Positions 23,870-32,988 of a DNA stretch of 64,000 nt are shown here, one piece after another (the first letter of the stretch is position 1; each line of letters opens with the position of its first letter). The stretch spans positions 31,072 through 95,071 of the forward strand of contig NZ_JBLTXA010000016.1 of assembly GCF_048066175.1 (NCBI RefSeq). Reading direction: 5' to 3'. Under the pieces are notes generated by a model. It was not told the DNA's origin. It did not search any database and worked only from the letters and a program-made list of their open reading frames with translations. A program made the position numbers and the translations under genes. This stretch comes from Niveispirillum fermenti (GTDB taxonomy: Bacteria > Pseudomonadota > Alphaproteobacteria > Azospirillales > Azospirillaceae).

Positions 23870-24778
23870 ATGACGAATGAAACCCCGCCCATGGCCGCCC
23901 GCCCGCGTCGCCTGCTTCTGGCCACGGACCTGTCCGCCCGGTGCGACCGCGCCCTGGACCGCGCATTGCTGCTGGCCAATGAATGGCAGGCCGAACTGAT
24001 CCTGTTGCATGTGGTCGAGCCCGACCGGCAGGACATGCAGGACGAGCGCGACACGGTCCTTCCCTGGCGCCGCCCCGACGACCCGGTACAGGTCGCCACG
24101 CGGGAGATCGAGACCGAGTTGCGCCGCGCACCCGGTCCCGTTGCCATCATGGTGGAAAAGGGCGACGTGTCGGAAACGGTGCAGCGCGTCGCCAGCGAGC
24201 GGGCCTGCGACCTGATCATCACGGGCCTGGCCCGCAGCGAGGTGCTGGGCCGCTTCAGCCTGGGCACCAGTGTGGAAAAGCTGGCCCGCCGGGCGCCGGC
24301 GCCCGTGCTGGTCGTGCGCAACCGGGCGCGGGAGACCTATCAGAACGTGCTGGTCACCACGGATTTTGCCGCCCCGTCGCGTCGCGCCCTGCAAATGGCG
24401 GCACATCTGTTCCCGCAGCAATCCACGGCCCTGCTGCACGCCTTCCAGACGCCGTTCGTCGGTATCGTGCGTGATCAGGACCAGATGCGCGACCAGTATC
24501 GCACATCGGTACAGGAAGAGGCGGCGGCCTTCGTGGCATCGGCCGAACTTGCACCGGATGCCGCGCGAAAGCTGCGCGTCCTGGCGGAAGAGGGCGCACC
24601 GGCTGATCTGGTGCGCGATTATGTGGCCGCCAACGACACCGACCTCGTCGTGCTGGGCACCGACGATCGCGGCAGCGTGCTGGATTTCCTGATGGGCAGC
24701 ACGACCGACACGATCCTGGAAGTGCTGCGCTGCGATGCCCTGATCGTGGGCTGCGCCGTGACGGACGCCGCACCATAG
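23870..24778 (+). CDS. Tandem universal stress protein (two UspA domains)
   Basis: This 302-aa protein is two UspA folds in tandem (about 11-150 and 155-298). Each has the beta1 DLSARCDRALDRA or DFAAPSRRAL start and the C-terminal nucleotide-loop-type GLARSEVLGRFSLGTSVEKL or GTDDRGSVLDFLMGST. Such proteins bind ATP or other ligands and are induced by energy or oxygen stress. AGGAGGAG precedes ATG 23870. Co-transcription with the P-type ATPase suggests a shared stress response. Confidence 0.92.
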   Translation: MTNETPPMAARPRRLLLATDLSARCDRALDRALLLANEWQAELILLHVVEPDRQDMQDERDTVLPWRRPDDPVQVATREIETELRRAPGPVAIMVEKGDVSETVQRVASERACDLIITGLARSEVLGRFSLGTSVEKLARRAPAPVLVVRNRARETYQNVLVTTDFAAPSRRALQMAAHLFPQQSTALLHAFQTPFVGIVRDQDQMRDQYRTSVQEEAAAFVASAELAPDAARKLRVLAEEGAPADLVRDYVAANDTDLVVLGTDDRGSVLDFLMGSTTDTILEVLRCDALIVGCAVTDAAP

Positions 24779-24789
24779 GCTCCGTTGCC

Positions 24790-24824
24790 GTGATGCCGTT
24801 TGCCCGACCGGGCGACGGCATCAC
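24790..24824. terminator. Hairpin between convergent USP and acyl-CoA dehydrogenase genes
   Basis: GTGATGCCGT/ACGGCATCAC is a 10-bp stem, with an inner GCCC/GGGC. It has no T-tract but is well placed for both genes. Confidence 0.55.
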
Positions 24825-24867
24825 GAGCCGACAGAACAGGCCTGCGGTGCCGGAACCGGCCGGCCCA

Positions 24868-25995
24868 TCACAGGTTGCGGGCGATGACCAGGCGCTGGAT
24901 GTCGCTGGTGCCTTCATAGATCTGGCAGACCCGGACATCGCGATAGATGCGTTCCACCGGAAAATCATCCACATAACCGTAACCGCCAAACGTCTGGATC
25001 GCATCGGAGCAGACACGCTCCGCCATCTCCGACGCGAACAGCTTGGCCATCGACGCTTCCTTCAGACAGGGCTGGCCGGCCCCGCGCAGCGACGCGGCAT
25101 GCAGGACCAGTTGCCGGGCCGCCTCGATCCGGGTCGCCATATCGGCCAGGCGGAAGGATACGGCCTGATGTTCGATGATGGGCACGCCCATGGAGGTGCG
25201 GTCGCGGGCATAATCGCGGGCCGCCTCGAAAGCGGCCTGGGCCATGCCGACGGATTGCGCCGCGATGCCGATGCGACCGCCCTCCAGGTTGGCCAGCGCG
25301 ATACGATAGCCGTCACCCGGATGTCCCAGCATGGCCGATGCCGGAACGCGCACATCCTCCAGCAGGATCTGGGCCGTGTCGGAACTGCGCTGACCCAGCT
25401 TGTGCTCCAGCCGCGCGACCTTGTAGCCGGGATTGTCGGTGGGCACCAGAAAGGCGGAGATGCCCTTCTTGCCCGCCGCCGGGTCGGTGACGGCGAAGAC
25501 CAGCGCGACGCCGGCATGCCGGCCGTTCGTGATGAACTGCTTGGCACCGTTCAGCACGTAATGGTCGCCATCGGCCACGGCCCGGGTCTTCAGCGCCGAT
25601 GCGTCGGAGCCTGCCTGCGGCTCCGTCAGGCAGAAGGCGCCCAGCAGGCGGCCGGCCGCCATCTCCCGGAGATAGCGTTCCTTCTGCTCCGCGTTCCCGA
25701 ATTTCAGGATGGGGGCGCAGCCGACGGAATTATGCACGCTCATGATGGTGGATATGGCGCCGTCACCCGCCGCGATCTCCTCGATCGCCAGGGCATAGGA
25801 AACGGCGTCGGCCCCGGCCCCGCCCCATTCCTCGGGCACCACCATGCCCAACAGGCCCAGCTCGCCCATTTCCCGCAGTTCCGCTGCGGGGAACCGGCTT
25901 TCGCGGTCGCGTTCCGCCGCACCGGGGGCCAGGCGCTCGCGCGCGAACTGGCGCGCCATGTCGCGCACCATCACCTGTTCTTCGGTGAAAAGCAT
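24868..25995 (-). CDS. Acyl-CoA dehydrogenase
   Basis: This 375-aa flavoprotein has the N-terminal MLFTEEQVMVRDMARQFA, the FAD/substrate motifs FCLTEPQAGSDASAL and FITNG, and the C-terminal catalytic Glu in YEGTSDIQRL. It introduces a 2,3-double bond into acyl-CoA, passing electrons to ETF. ATG 25995 is preceded by AAAGGA; the frame extends 24 codons further. It lies downstream of a thiolase on the same strand (117-bp gap) and probably works with it in short-chain fatty or branched-chain acid degradation. Confidence 0.92.
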   Translation of the reverse strand: MLFTEEQVMVRDMARQFARERLAPGAAERDRESRFPAAELREMGELGLLGMVVPEEWGGAGADAVSYALAIEEIAAGDGAISTIMSVHNSVGCAPILKFGNAEQKERYLREMAAGRLLGAFCLTEPQAGSDASALKTRAVADGDHYVLNGAKQFITNGRHAGVALVFAVTDPAAGKKGISAFLVPTDNPGYKVARLEHKLGQRSSDTAQILLEDVRVPASAMLGHPGDGYRIALANLEGGRIGIAAQSVGMAQAAFEAARDYARDRTSMGVPIIEHQAVSFRLADMATRIEAARQLVLHAASLRGAGQPCLKEASMAKLFASEMAERVCSDAIQTFGGYGYVDDFPVERIYRDVRVCQIYEGTSDIQRLVIARNL

Positions 25996-26112
25996 GGAAT
26001 GTCCTTTCCGGCACCCTGCCGGCATCACGGCGGCAGGCCGGAAGCCGGGTGGGGCGTTATCGATCATGCGCCCATGCGGGGTGGGCAGGCTTCGTGAAGG
26101 CTGACTACCCGA

Positions 26113-27297
26113 TTACAGCATCTCCACGGCCATGGCAGTGGCCTCGCCGCCACCGATGCACAGGCTGCCGACCCCACGCTTCAGCCCACGCTTCTTCAGC
26201 GCGTGCAGCAGCGTCACCAGGATACGGGCACCCGACGCACCGATCGGATGGCCCAGCGCGCAGGCCCCGCCATGCACATTGACCTTGTCGTGGGGCAGGT
26301 CCAGTTCCTTCATGGCGGCCATGGCCACGACGGCAAAGGCCTCGTTGATCTCGAACAGGTCGACATCGCCCGCGGTCCAGCCGGTCTTGGCGAACAGGGA
26401 CTGCATCGCACCGACAGGGGCCGTGGTGAACCAGGCCGGGGCGCGGGCATGGCCAGCATGGCCGACGATGCGGGCCAGCGGCGACAGGCCCCGCTTATCC
26501 GCCTCGCTGGCCCGCATCAGCACGAGCGCCGCCGCCCCATCGCTGATGGAACTGCTGTTGGCGGCCGTCACGGTGCCATCCTTGCGGAAGGCGGGCTTCA
26601 GCGTCGGGATCTTGTCCGGGCGGCCCTTGCCCGGCTGCTCGTCACGGGCGACCACGCTTTCCCCGCCGCGGCCCTTCACGGTCACGGGCGCGATCTCCGC
26701 GTCGAAGGTGCCATCCTCCACGGCCGCCTTGGCACGGCGCAGGCTTTCCAGGGCATAGGCGTCCTGTGCCTCCCGGGTGAAGCCGAAATGGCTGGCCGTA
26801 TCCTCCGCGAAGGTGCCCATGGCACGGCCGCGCTCATACGCATCCTCCAGACCGTCCAGCGCCATATGGTCGAAGATGGTGGCGTGGCCATAGCGATAGC
26901 CGCCGCGCGCCCGGTCCAGCAGATAGGGGGCGTTCGACATGCTCTCCATCCCTGCGGCCACCACGATGTCGGCGGAACCGGCCAGGATCAGGTCGTGGGC
27001 CAGCATGGTCGTCTTCATGCCGCTGCCGCACATCTTGTTCACGGTGGAACAGGTGACCGACAGCGGCAGGCCGGCGCCCAGCGCCGCCTGACGGCCCGGC
27101 GCCTGGCCCTGTCCGGCCTGCAGCACGTTGCCCATCAGCAGTTCGTCCACGCTCTCGCCGGAGATGCCGGCCCGGACCACGGCTTCCTTCACGGCGGCGG
27201 CACCCAGCTGGGCAGCCGTCAGGCCCGACAATTCGCCCAGCATCCCGCCCATGGCGGTACGGGCGGCGGACACGATGACGATCGGATCGGCGGTCAT
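26113..27297 (-). CDS. Acetyl-CoA C-acetyltransferase (thiolase)
   Basis: This 394-aa thiolase has the acyl-enzyme Cys90 (NKMCGSGMK), His350 (GHPIGASG) and proton-transferring Cys380 (LCIGGGEA). It catalyses acetoacetyl-CoA formation or cleavage in the cytosol, either in beta-oxidation or feeding polyhydroxybutyrate. It is divergent from an AraC-family regulator across a 113-bp gap that carries phased direct repeats, so that regulator may control it. Confidence 0.95.
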   Translation of the reverse strand: MTADPIVIVSAARTAMGGMLGELSGLTAAQLGAAAVKEAVVRAGISGESVDELLMGNVLQAGQGQAPGRQAALGAGLPLSVTCSTVNKMCGSGMKTTMLAHDLILAGSADIVVAAGMESMSNAPYLLDRARGGYRYGHATIFDHMALDGLEDAYERGRAMGTFAEDTASHFGFTREAQDAYALESLRRAKAAVEDGTFDAEIAPVTVKGRGGESVVARDEQPGKGRPDKIPTLKPAFRKDGTVTAANSSSISDGAAALVLMRASEADKRGLSPLARIVGHAGHARAPAWFTTAPVGAMQSLFAKTGWTAGDVDLFEINEAFAVVAMAAMKELDLPHDKVNVHGGACALGHPIGASGARILVTLLHALKKRGLKRGVGSLCIGGGEATAMAVEML

Positions 27298-27361
27298 GGC
27301 GGTTTCCTCAAAGCCTATTGCTTGTCCGGGACAGCGTAGACTTGCCGCTTCCGATCATCCA

Positions 27362-27399
27362 TAACCGTTTTGATCAAATTTCCTGACCGGTTATATCAA
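27362..27399. promoter_or_regulatory. Phased direct repeat, probable AraC-type operator
   Basis: Two 16-bp half-sites, TAACCGTTTTGATCAA (27362-27377) and TGACCGGTTATATCAA (27384-27399), match at 12 of 16 positions. Their starts are 22 bp apart, two helical turns, as for AraC-family sites. They lie between the divergent thiolase and AraC-family genes. Confidence 0.6.
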
Positions 27400-27410
27400 T
27401 TCCGCAGGGG

Positions 27411-28430
27411 ATGCCGACGGGCATGGAGAAGGGCAGCGTTTCGATCCATTTCGTGCAGGCAGCCCTGGCGGGCATGCAGGCGCGCGGGCTGGACACGGCC
27501 CCGGTGATGCGCAAGGCCGGCATCGCCCCGGCCTTGCTGGCACAGGCATCGGCGCGCGTGCCCGTCGGCGCCTATGCCGCCCTGTTGCGCGGGGTGGCAC
27601 AGGTGCTGGATGACGAGTTCTTCGGCCTGGACAGCCGCCGCATGAAGATCGGCAGCTTCGCGCTGTCCTGCCTGCTGACCCTGGGCACCGGCGGGCTCGG
27701 GCGCGCGCTGACCCTGCTTTGCCGTGCCTACAACACCACCTTCGATGACCTGCGCGTCGCCGTGCGGCGGGAGGCCGGCCGCGCGGCGCTGGAGATCATG
27801 CCGACCCGGCCCGACCGGCCCGTGCCCGTCTTCGCGGTGGAGACACTGTTCGTCTATATCCATGGCGTGGCCTGCTGGCTGACCCGCCGCCGCATCGCGA
27901 TCCTGGAGGCGGAACTGCCCTATCCGGCGCCCGGCCATGCCGGGGAGTATCAGGTGCTGTTCAGCGCCAACCTGCGCTTCGACCGGCCGCATTGCCGGCT
28001 ATGGTTCGATGCGGGCATGCTGGATCTGCCTGTCGCGCAGGATGCCCGCACCGCGCGATCCTTCCTGAACCAGGCGCCCGACAGTTTCCTGGTGAAGTAT
28101 CGCAACCCCGATGGCCATGGCCGGCGGGTGGCCGCCATGCTGCGCCGGCGCCCACCGGCCGAATGGCCGGGACTGGACCGGGTGGCCGCCACGCTGCGCT
28201 GTTCCCCGGCCACCTTGCGCCGGATGCTGCGGCAGGAGGGGACATCCTTCCAGGCCATCAAGGACCGTTTGCGGCTGGAAATGGCACAGGAGGCGCTGGC
28301 CCGGCCCGACCTTTCCATCGCCGACATCACATCCTTGCTGGGCTTTGCCGAGCCGGCCGCCTTCAACCGCGCCTTCCGGCAATGGACGGGCACAACGCCC
28401 GCCCGTCACCGGCGTCAGATCTCGACATGA
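27411..28430 (+). CDS. AraC-family transcriptional regulator
   Basis: This 339-aa protein has an N-terminal effector-type domain of the PF12625 kind (about 10-220) and a C-terminal double HTH (about 240-335: ATLRCSPATLRRMLRQEG and SIADITSLLGFAEPAAFNRAFRQWTGTTP). It probably activates the divergent thiolase, and perhaps the dehydrogenase, in response to an acid or fatty-acid signal. Start alternatives are ATG 27411 and ATG 27423; the second has AGGGG 13 nt upstream. The last 16 bases overlap the convergent kup stop region. Confidence 0.9.
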   Translation: MPTGMEKGSVSIHFVQAALAGMQARGLDTAPVMRKAGIAPALLAQASARVPVGAYAALLRGVAQVLDDEFFGLDSRRMKIGSFALSCLLTLGTGGLGRALTLLCRAYNTTFDDLRVAVRREAGRAALEIMPTRPDRPVPVFAVETLFVYIHGVACWLTRRRIAILEAELPYPAPGHAGEYQVLFSANLRFDRPHCRLWFDAGMLDLPVAQDARTARSFLNQAPDSFLVKYRNPDGHGRRVAAMLRRRPPAEWPGLDRVAATLRCSPATLRRMLRQEGTSFQAIKDRLRLEMAQEALARPDLSIADITSLLGFAEPAAFNRAFRQWTGTTPARHRRQIST

Positions 28431-30328
28431 CCCCCCAGTTCCACCACGCGATTGAGCGGCAGATGGAAGAAGTCGGCCGAGGTCGTGGCGCTGCGCATCA
28501 GGAAGGCGAACAGTTCCTCCCGCCAGCGGGCCATGCCGGGTTCCGGTGAAGGCACGATGGTTTCCCGCGTCAGGAAATAGGAAAAGCGCAGGGGTTCATA
28601 ATCGAATCCCAGATCCGAGCGCCGGGCATTGGCCAGCGCCTTGGGAATGTCGGGATCGTCCATGAAGCCGCAATGCATGGTGACGCGGTGGACATCGTCG
28701 CGCAGCTTCTGAGAGACCAGCCGCTCGCCCACCGGCACGCGGGGGCGCTCCGTCACCTTGACCGTCATAATGACGACCTGTTCATGCAGGACATGATTGT
28801 GCTTCAGATTATGCAGCAGGGCCAGCGGCACGCCCGTCGGGTTGGTGGTCAGGAAAACGGCCGTGCCCGGCACGCGCGTCACCCGGCCGCTGCCGGCGAT
28901 GCCCGCCAGGAACTCCTCCAGCGGCACGGCATTGGCCCGCAGCTTGGCCTGCAGCAGTCTACGGCCCGTCTTCCAGGTCGTCATGATGATGAAGGCCACG
29001 ATGCCCGCAGCCAGCGGGAACCAGCCCCCATGCGTGATCTTGGTGGCCGTGGCCAGGAAATAGGCCAGGTCCACAGCCAGCAGCAGGCCGAAGAAAGCCA
29101 GTGCCATCTTTCCGTTCCAGCCCCAATGATGGAAGGCCAGCAGCGCCACCAGCGTCGTCGTGATCAGCATGGTTCCCGTCACCGCCACACCATAGGCGGA
29201 AGCCAGGTTGGTGGAATTGCCGAAGCCCAGGACCAGGGCCACCACGGCCAGCATCAACGCCCAGTTGACCAGCGGGACATAGATCTGCCCCATCTCCTTT
29301 TCCGAGGTATGGATGATCTTCATCCGCGGCAGGTAGCCGAGTTGGATCGCCTGCCGCGTCACGGAAAAGGCGCCGGAGATCACGGCCTGGCTGGCGATGA
29401 TGGTGGCCAGCGTCGCCAGCCCGACCAGCGGCAGCGCCGCCCAGGCCGGCCCCAGCAGAAAGAAGGGATTGGCCGCCGTGGCCGGGTCGGAGAGAAGCAG
29501 CGCCCCCTGGCCGAAATAATTCAGCATCAGCGACGGCCAGACCAGCAGATACCAGGCCAGCCGGATGGGCAGCCGGCCGAAATGACCCATGTCGGCATAA
29601 AGCGCCTCCGCCCCCGTCACAGCCAGCACCACCGACCCCAGCGCCAGGAAGCCAATCCAGCCGTCATGGGCGATGAAGGCGATGGCATGATGCGGCGACA
29701 GGGCGGCCAGCACCTCCGGTGCACGCCCGATATTGGTCACGCCCAGCACGGCCAGGACGCTGAACCAGAGGACCATCAGCAGGCCGAAGCCCCCGCCCAG
29801 CGCTGCGGAGCCCTTGGATTGCATCGCGAACAGGGCCACCAGGATGGCGATGGCGATCGGCACGGTCCAGGGTGCCAGATCCGGCGCCGCCACATTCAGG
29901 CCTTCCACGGCGCTCAGGACCGATATGGCCGGGGTGATGGCGCTGTCGCCATAGAAAAGCGCCGCCGCGAAGACCCCCAGCACACCGGCCAGCACCGACA
30001 GGCGCGGATTGTCGGCCAGGGTTTTCTGCAACAGGGCCAGCAGGGCGAAGCTGCTGCCCTCCCCCTCATTGTCGGCGCGCATGATGATGGCGACATATTT
30101 GACCGATACCACCAGCAGCACGGTCCAGAAGACCAGCGACAGCACGCCCAGCACATGCAGCTCATCGACCGGCAGCGGGTGCGGGCCGGCGAAGGCCTCC
30201 TTCATGGCATAGAGCGGGCTCGTGCCGATATCGCCGAAAACAACACCGATGGCCGACAGGAACAGCACGCCGAATGACGAACGCGGGGCGCCATGCGCCG
30301 CACTGGCCGGATGACCCACGATGCCCAC
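28415..30328 (-). CDS. kup: Low-affinity potassium uptake protein Kup
   Basis: This 637-aa protein has the Kup N-terminus GVVFGDIGTSPLYAMKEAF (about 28-46), about 12 membrane helices to residue 450, and a soluble C-terminal domain (VIMTVKVTERPRVP...). It is a proton-coupled K+ importer in the inner membrane. Its 3' end overlaps the AraC gene by 16 bp on the opposite strand. It has no adjacent regulatory K+ gene. Confidence 0.95.
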   Translation of the reverse strand: MGIVGHPASAAHGAPRSSFGVLFLSAIGVVFGDIGTSPLYAMKEAFAGPHPLPVDELHVLGVLSLVFWTVLLVVSVKYVAIIMRADNEGEGSSFALLALLQKTLADNPRLSVLAGVLGVFAAALFYGDSAITPAISVLSAVEGLNVAAPDLAPWTVPIAIAILVALFAMQSKGSAALGGGFGLLMVLWFSVLAVLGVTNIGRAPEVLAALSPHHAIAFIAHDGWIGFLALGSVVLAVTGAEALYADMGHFGRLPIRLAWYLLVWPSLMLNYFGQGALLLSDPATAANPFFLLGPAWAALPLVGLATLATIIASQAVISGAFSVTRQAIQLGYLPRMKIIHTSEKEMGQIYVPLVNWALMLAVVALVLGFGNSTNLASAYGVAVTGTMLITTTLVALLAFHHWGWNGKMALAFFGLLLAVDLAYFLATATKITHGGWFPLAAGIVAFIIMTTWKTGRRLLQAKLRANAVPLEEFLAGIAGSGRVTRVPGTAVFLTTNPTGVPLALLHNLKHNHVLHEQVVIMTVKVTERPRVPVGERLVSQKLRDDVHRVTMHCGFMDDPDIPKALANARRSDLGFDYEPLRFSYFLTRETIVPSPEPGMARWREELFAFLMRSATTSADFFHLPLNRVVELGGHVEI

Positions 30329-30472
30329 CCCTGTCCCGCAATTGCGAAGCAGACGCTAGCCAATTCCACGCAAAGGTGCAAGGAAGCAGCGGCAGGGATC
30401 ATGGTCCCTTGCCCCGCCCCTTCCTGTCCGGCACGCTGCCTTATTTAAAGCAGTGGGAGACGGGGAGAAGAC

Positions 30473-30802
30473 ATGGTGACAGGATCGGACCTGCGCCGGC
30501 TGGCACTGGGGCTGCCGGGAACAACCGAACATCCGCATTTCGACCGCGCGGCCTTCAAGGTGGCCCGCACCTATGTGACGCTGGCACCAGACGGATTGAC
30601 GGCCAATTTCAGGTTCACACCCGATGAGCAGGCGCTGAAATGCACCGTTGCACCCGATGCCTTCATCCCCGTTCCCAATGGCTGGGGCCGGCAGGGATGG
30701 ACCACGGGCACGCTGTCGGGCCTGACGGAAGCTGAACTGGCTGCTGGGCTGCGCATGGCATGGGCCCATGCCCAGCCCAGCAGCCGGCGCCGGCAGCGGT
30801 GA
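30473..30802 (+). CDS. MmcQ/YjbR-family protein, 109 aa
   Basis: This small protein of the YjbR double-psi-like DNA-binding fold family has LALGLPGTTEHPHFDRAAFKVARTYVTL and a WGRQGWTTGTLSGLTEAEL C-terminal signature. GGGGAGAAG precedes ATG 30473. Members are often called DNA-binding but no function is proven. Its neighbours kup and a lytic transglycosylase give no functional hint. Confidence 0.85.
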   Translation: MVTGSDLRRLALGLPGTTEHPHFDRAAFKVARTYVTLAPDGLTANFRFTPDEQALKCTVAPDAFIPVPNGWGRQGWTTGTLSGLTEAELAAGLRMAWAHAQPSSRRRQR

Positions 30803-30991
30803 GCCCGGCTGGACGGCCGGGCAACCCTGGGCTAATACCGGAACCTGATGAGTTGGACAGATCCGGTCCCGGTTCGGCGGCGACTGCCACCGCGCGGCAC
30901 ATGCTGCGTCGCCAGGCTGCCGGATGGCCGCGCCGGCAACTGAGGCTGGCGACCGGTTACGATCACCAGGATTTGGTGTATTACAGGCTGC

Positions 30992-31570
30992 ATGAAGCCG
31001 ACATGCCGCAATCCCGCTTCTTCCCGCCCCACCCTGCTGGCCCGCCGCGCCCTGCTGACCGGTGCCGCCGGCCTGCTGCTGGCCGCGAGGCCGGCCCGCG
31101 CGTTCACGCTGACGGGTACGATCTGGGAACGGGCGGGGCGGCTGGCCCGGATCGACCCCTATCTTCTCTACGCCGTATCCTATGTCGAAAGCCGGCTGGA
31201 CAGGCGCGGCCGCACGGGCCCCTGGCCCTATGCCGTGCGGACCAGGATGGAGTCCTTCTATCCCGATGATTTCGACGCGGCCATGGCCCTGATCCACAGC
31301 CTGCCGGCCGATCAGGTGCGGGACGCAGATTTGGGATGGATGCAGGTGAATGTCCGCTGGCACGGGCACCGGGTTCCCGATATCAGCCACCTGCTGCACC
31401 CGGAAATCAACCTGCGCATCGGCGCCGGCATCCTGCGCGAGGCCCTGGACAGCCTGCCCTCCGATCCCGCCCGCGCCATCGGCCGCTACCATACCTGGAT
31501 GGACGAGGCGCGCGGCCGGTCCTATGGCACGCGCGTCCTTCTGCTGCGGGACCGTTTGCGGACGGGATGA
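30992..31570 (+). CDS. Exported lytic transglycosylase (SLT domain)
   Basis: This 192-aa protein has an N-terminal signal with twin arginines (ARRALLTGAAGLLLAARPARA, residues 17-37), suggesting Tat or Sec export. The SLT-like fold has the catalytic Glu66 in AVSYVESRLD, and the conserved DLGWMQVN and INLRIGAGILREAL follow. It probably cleaves peptidoglycan glycan strands in the periplasm. Short single-domain forms of this kind often serve secretion or flagellar assembly, but no such genes adjoin it. Confidence 0.85.
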   Translation: MKPTCRNPASSRPTLLARRALLTGAAGLLLAARPARAFTLTGTIWERAGRLARIDPYLLYAVSYVESRLDRRGRTGPWPYAVRTRMESFYPDDFDAAMALIHSLPADQVRDADLGWMQVNVRWHGHRVPDISHLLHPEINLRIGAGILREALDSLPSDPARAIGRYHTWMDEARGRSYGTRVLLLRDRLRTG

Positions 31571-31577
31571 CGCCGCC

Positions 31578-32045
31578 TCAGCGGCTCTTTCCGTCGTCCT
31601 TCTTCTTCTTGCGCGCAGGCTTGGACAGGTTGCCCAGCAACTGTTCGAAGAAGCCGAGATCATGGCCCACGGTCGGGGTCACACGGGCCACGGGGGCAAC
31701 ATAGGCGGCATCGTTGCCGTCGATCTCCGTCATCTCCTGCACCGTGCCACCGGCGTCGAAACGGACGCGCAGGATGCGCTGTGCCGTCACCTCGGGGTCG
31801 AGGAAGGCGGTCTGCTCCGTCCGGCGGCCGATATAGTACCAGGTGGAACCGTCGACCGTGCCTGTGGTGGTCGGCGTGCCCAGCACATACTGGACCTGCT
31901 CGCGCGTCGTCTGGCCGACCTGGATCTGCGCCATCCGCGAATCCTCCACCAGATTGCCGCGCTGGGCGACGATGGGGGCGCAGCCCGTCAGGCCCAGGCC
32001 GAAAAAGGCGAAGGTCAACAGGGCGGTTGCATGGGTCTTGCGCAT
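31578..32045 (-). CDS. bamE: Outer membrane protein assembly factor BamE
   Basis: This 155-aa lipoprotein has a signal peptide and a lipobox LTGC (Cys22). A SmpA/OmlA domain (about 35-110) contains IQVGQTTREQVQYVLGTP and STWYYIGRRTEQ. A lysine-rich tail follows (KKKKDDGKSR). It is the BamE subunit that stabilises the BAM complex at the outer membrane. The start ATG 32045 is inside a longer open frame. It is divergent from the CBP3-type gene. Confidence 0.92.
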   Translation of the reverse strand: MRKTHATALLTFAFFGLGLTGCAPIVAQRGNLVEDSRMAQIQVGQTTREQVQYVLGTPTTTGTVDGSTWYYIGRRTEQTAFLDPEVTAQRILRVRFDAGGTVQEMTEIDGNDAAYVAPVARVTPTVGHDLGFFEQLLGNLSKPARKKKKDDGKSR

Positions 32046-32316
32046 CAACGTGACGTCTCTCAAACCTGTAGTGACCGGCGGCGTTACGGGCGCCCCCGCC
32101 AGACCATGCACGGGGCAGAACCCCGATGACCAGCGGCCGGCAAGCCGGAAACCGGCAATCCGCCCGCCGGGAACCGGCAATACGACCCGCCATGGCTTGA
32201 CGGCAAGGCTGCCGCCCCCTATCTGGCCGGTGACATTGGCACCGGCCTTGGCGCAATGTCAATGTCCGCAGTATCCATATCCACGAGCCTGTGAAAGCCA
32301 GGGGAGAAGGCCCGCC

Positions 32317-32850
32317 TTGTTCAGTCGCCTGTTCCAGCGCCCCCGGCGCGAACGCACCATCGCCGCCCTCTATGGCGCGATTGTGGCCCAGTCGCGCCAG
32401 CCCCCCTTCTTTGCCGACCAGGGCGTGCCCGATACGCTGGAGGGGCGGTTCGAGATGGTGGCGCTGCATGCCTGGCTGGTCATGCGCCGGCTGGCCATGG
32501 GCGGCAAGGCGACAGCCGATTTCAATCAGGCCCTGTTCGATTTCATGTTCGCCGACATGGATTTCAACCTGCGCGAACTGGGTGTCAGCGACATGAAGAT
32601 CGGCGACAAGGTGAAGGATCTGGCCAGCCATTATTATGGCCGCGTCGCCGCCTATGATGCCGGGATCGCCGCGGGTGACGACCCGTCCGTGCTGGAATCG
32701 GCGCTGGACCGCAACCTGTTCGGCTCCACCCTGCCCGAACCGGCACAGGTGGCCGCGATGGCCGACTATGTGCGCCGGCAACTGGCGCATCTGGAGAGCG
32801 TCCCCATCGACAGGCTGCTGGCCGGACAGGTCGAGTTCGCCGCCGCCTGA
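32317..32850 (+). CDS. Ubiquinol-cytochrome c chaperone (CBP3/UQCC1 family)
   Basis: This 177-aa protein starts at TTG 32317 (L/MFSRLFQRPRRER) with GGAGAAGG 7 nt upstream. It has the CBP3 core: RFEMVALHAWLVMRRL, ADFNQALFDFMFADMDFNLRELGVSDMKIGDKVKDLASHYYGR given here in parts, with FNLRELG and IGDKVK as key motifs. In mitochondria CBP3 helps cytochrome b synthesis and bc1 assembly; the alphaproteobacterial homologue is assumed to do the same at the inner membrane. It is divergent from bamE and 138 bp upstream of yceD. Confidence 0.9.
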   Translation: MFSRLFQRPRRERTIAALYGAIVAQSRQPPFFADQGVPDTLEGRFEMVALHAWLVMRRLAMGGKATADFNQALFDFMFADMDFNLRELGVSDMKIGDKVKDLASHYYGRVAAYDAGIAAGDDPSVLESALDRNLFGSTLPEPAQVAAMADYVRRQLAHLESVPIDRLLAGQVEFAAA

Positions 32851-32988
32851 GGATTGCCATCCGATGTGCCGGGGCGATGTCGCCCTGGCGCATCCTTATA
32901 TATTAAGGTGTCGGGGATGGCCGCCAGCGATCCCCGACCACAAACATCAGACATAGTGCCTGGCCGCAGGCCGTCCGGAGTTTTCGTC

